A DNA stretch of 32,333 bases from Chloroflexota bacterium (GTDB taxonomy: Bacteria > Chloroflexota > UBA6077 > CF-72), in contig JAFAZN010000108.1 in the NCBI GenBank assembly GCA_019239775.1, forward strand, positions 1 through 32,333, in the 5' to 3' direction. A program made the position numbers and the translations under genes. The notes under the pieces were generated by a model, which saw only the letters and a program-made list of their open reading frames with translations, did no database searches and was not told where the DNA came from. Shown piece by piece: positions 31,254-32,333 of the stretch (within the stretch, counting starts at the first letter, position 1; every line of letters starts with the position of its first letter).

Positions 31254-32333
31254 GGTCCTGCGCGCGCGAGCGGTCGAGGTCTTGCGCAAGAACGATCTCG
31301 GCGGTTGGACGAAGCCGGCGCCGCGACTGTATCCGCACCAATGGAGCTGGGACAGCGCATTGATCGCTATCGGCCTGGCCCACGTTGATCTGGAGCGTGC
31401 CATTCGCGAGCTGGAGTCCTTGTTCGGGGCGCAGTGGAGCGACGGTCGCATACCGCACATCGTGTTCAATCCAACCGCCCGGGACTACTTCCCTGGCGCG
31501 GAGTGGTGGGCCAGCGCGACAACCAGCACATCCGCTCCGCGCGAGCCTGCAACCAGCGGCCTCATTCAGCCACCGGTGCACGCCATCGCGCTGCACCACC
31601 TTCTGCGCACGGCCCGCAATTCAGAGCCCATGCTCGCGCGTATTGCAGCGCTGTATCCGCGGATGCTGGCGTGGCACCACTACCTGGCCCGGTTCCGCGA
31701 TCCGCAAGAGACCGGGCTCCTGGTCATCTACCACCCCTGGGAAAGTGGGACCGACAACTCACCGCGATGGGACACCGCATTGCGCAGCATAGACGTGGGT
31801 GTCTTGCCGCGGTACCAACGTCACGATCTGAAACACGTCGAAGATCCATCGGAACGTCCTACGCACGCAGAGTACGACCGTTACCTTTGGCTCGTGCATC
31901 TGCTGAAAAACGCCCACTACTCGGATGAGGTGATCCAGCGCGACTTTCCGTTTCAAATTCGCGATGTGCTGATGAGCGCGATCTTCGCGGCTGCCAATCA
32001 CAGTCTGGCAGAGCTTGGCTCAGCACTCGGCCGTCCAACTGCCGAGATCGATGACCTGCGGAGGTTGTGCGAACGTTTCGCTGGAGGTGTCGTGCGCTCA
32101 TGGGACGAGCACCTCCAGCTCGCGCTGGATTGCAACGCCCTTACTGATGAACACGTGCGCGTGGAGACGTGCGCCGGTCTCGCACCACTCCTGTTGCCAG
32201 ACCTCCCACGGAAGGTCCGCGACCAGGTGGTGGCACGCCTCACCGGACCTGGTTTCGCCGGAGGAGACGGCATGGCCTACCCGGTTGTGCCGAGCACCGT
32301 CCCAGGTTCGTCTGGCTTTCAGGCGAAGTCCTA
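31243..32333 (+). CDS. GH63-like alpha-glycosidase (MGH1/glucosylglycerate hydrolase type), 3' end outside window
   Basis: An open frame of at least 363 codons runs off the right edge. It begins with LRARAVEVLRKNDLGGWTKP, then LYPHQWSWDSALIAIGLAH, QWSDGRIPHIVF and TSGLIQPPVHAIA. The diagnostic segment is HPWESGTDNSPRWD near residue 166. These match the (alpha/alpha)6-barrel GH63 and MGH1-like group that includes bacterial glucosylglycerate and mannosylglycerate hydrolases; the Asp of the SGxDNSP motif is the likely catalytic acid. The matching base Glu should lie beyond the edge. No signal peptide is present, so it would act on imported sugar in the cytoplasm. I place the start at the TTG at 31243, which aligns with the family N-terminus; a GTG at 31222 is in frame. 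It overlaps the ATPase gene and completes the uptake operon. Confidence 0.83.
   Translation, partial: MKAEVLRARAVEVLRKNDLGGWTKPAPRLYPHQWSWDSALIAIGLAHVDLERAIRELESLFGAQWSDGRIPHIVFNPTARDYFPGAEWWASATTSTSAPREPATSGLIQPPVHAIALHHLLRTARNSEPMLARIAALYPRMLAWHHYLARFRDPQETGLLVIYHPWESGTDNSPRWDTALRSIDVGVLPRYQRHDLKHVEDPSERPTHAEYDRYLWLVHLLKNAHYSDEVIQRDFPFQIRDVLMSAIFAAANHSLAELGSALGRPTAEIDDLRRLCERFAGGVVRSWDEHLQLALDCNALTDEHVRVETCAGLAPLLLPDLPRKVRDQVVARLTGPGFAGGDGMAYPVVPSTVPGSSGFQAKS

Overview
The window is GC-rich, densely coding bacterial DNA. Several signs suggest Chloroflexota, probably a soil or environmental heterotroph. The secreted lipoproteins carry long Ala/Pro/Thr-rich linkers after the lipid-attachment cysteine. 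An archaeal-type aspartyl-tRNA synthetase sits behind a T-box leader. The catabolic families are those often expanded in that phylum: Gfo/Idh/MocA, FAD oxidoreductases, MetE-like proteins, amidohydrolases and orphan solute-binding proteins. This assignment is inference; the window holds no rRNA or other phylogenetic marker apart from aspS. I saw no tRNA, rRNA, insertion sequence, CRISPR array or phage gene.

Layout. 1-188 is the 5' end of a thiolase gene, with an inverted repeat just upstream of its start. 398-2354 is a Gfo/Idh/MocA oxidoreductase followed by a DMT-family permease. 2408-8811 holds a DoxX-like membrane protein, a MetE-like protein divergent from an FAD oxidoreductase, a secreted solute-binding lipoprotein, and a WYL regulator divergent from an FMN split-barrel oxidase over a palindromic operator candidate. 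8808-10360 is aspS with a nearly complete T-box riboswitch whose specifier reads GAC (Asp). 10524-11375 is a double NTF2-like protein. 11416-15592 is a five-gene minus-strand run: SET-domain protein, HAD phosphatase, P-loop kinase, MmgE/PrpD and MBL hydrolase. 15765-17159 is an FAD monooxygenase-like gene preceded by a plus-strand terminator that ends no visible gene. 17181-19083 is a tightly coupled operon of a second MetE-like protein and two NTF2-like proteins. 19128-20753 is a peptide-type solute-binding lipoprotein.

The right half holds two metabolic units. 20938-24615 is an overlapping minus-strand operon: amidohydrolase, FMN-dependent alpha-hydroxy-acid oxidase and alpha/beta hydrolase. 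A D-2-hydroxyacid dehydrogenase lies upstream, across a spacer made of degenerate 15-16-bp repeats. From 25860 to the right edge is a complete carbohydrate-uptake operon: GntR/LacI-type regulator, sugar-binding lipoprotein, two permeases, a MalK-type ATPase and the start of a GH63-like alpha-glycosidase, with adjacent genes overlapping or nearly touching.

Most adjacent same-strand genes overlap by ATGA, GTGA or TAATG or are separated by a few bases, so transcription is probably organised into a handful of operons. The best regulatory element is the Asp T-box. The regulator/operator pairs at 8247-8263 and 25839-25861, the orphan terminator at 15633-15659 and the tandem repeat at 24671-24812 are the other non-coding structures worth attention. 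No wholly new system could be shown from sequence alone.
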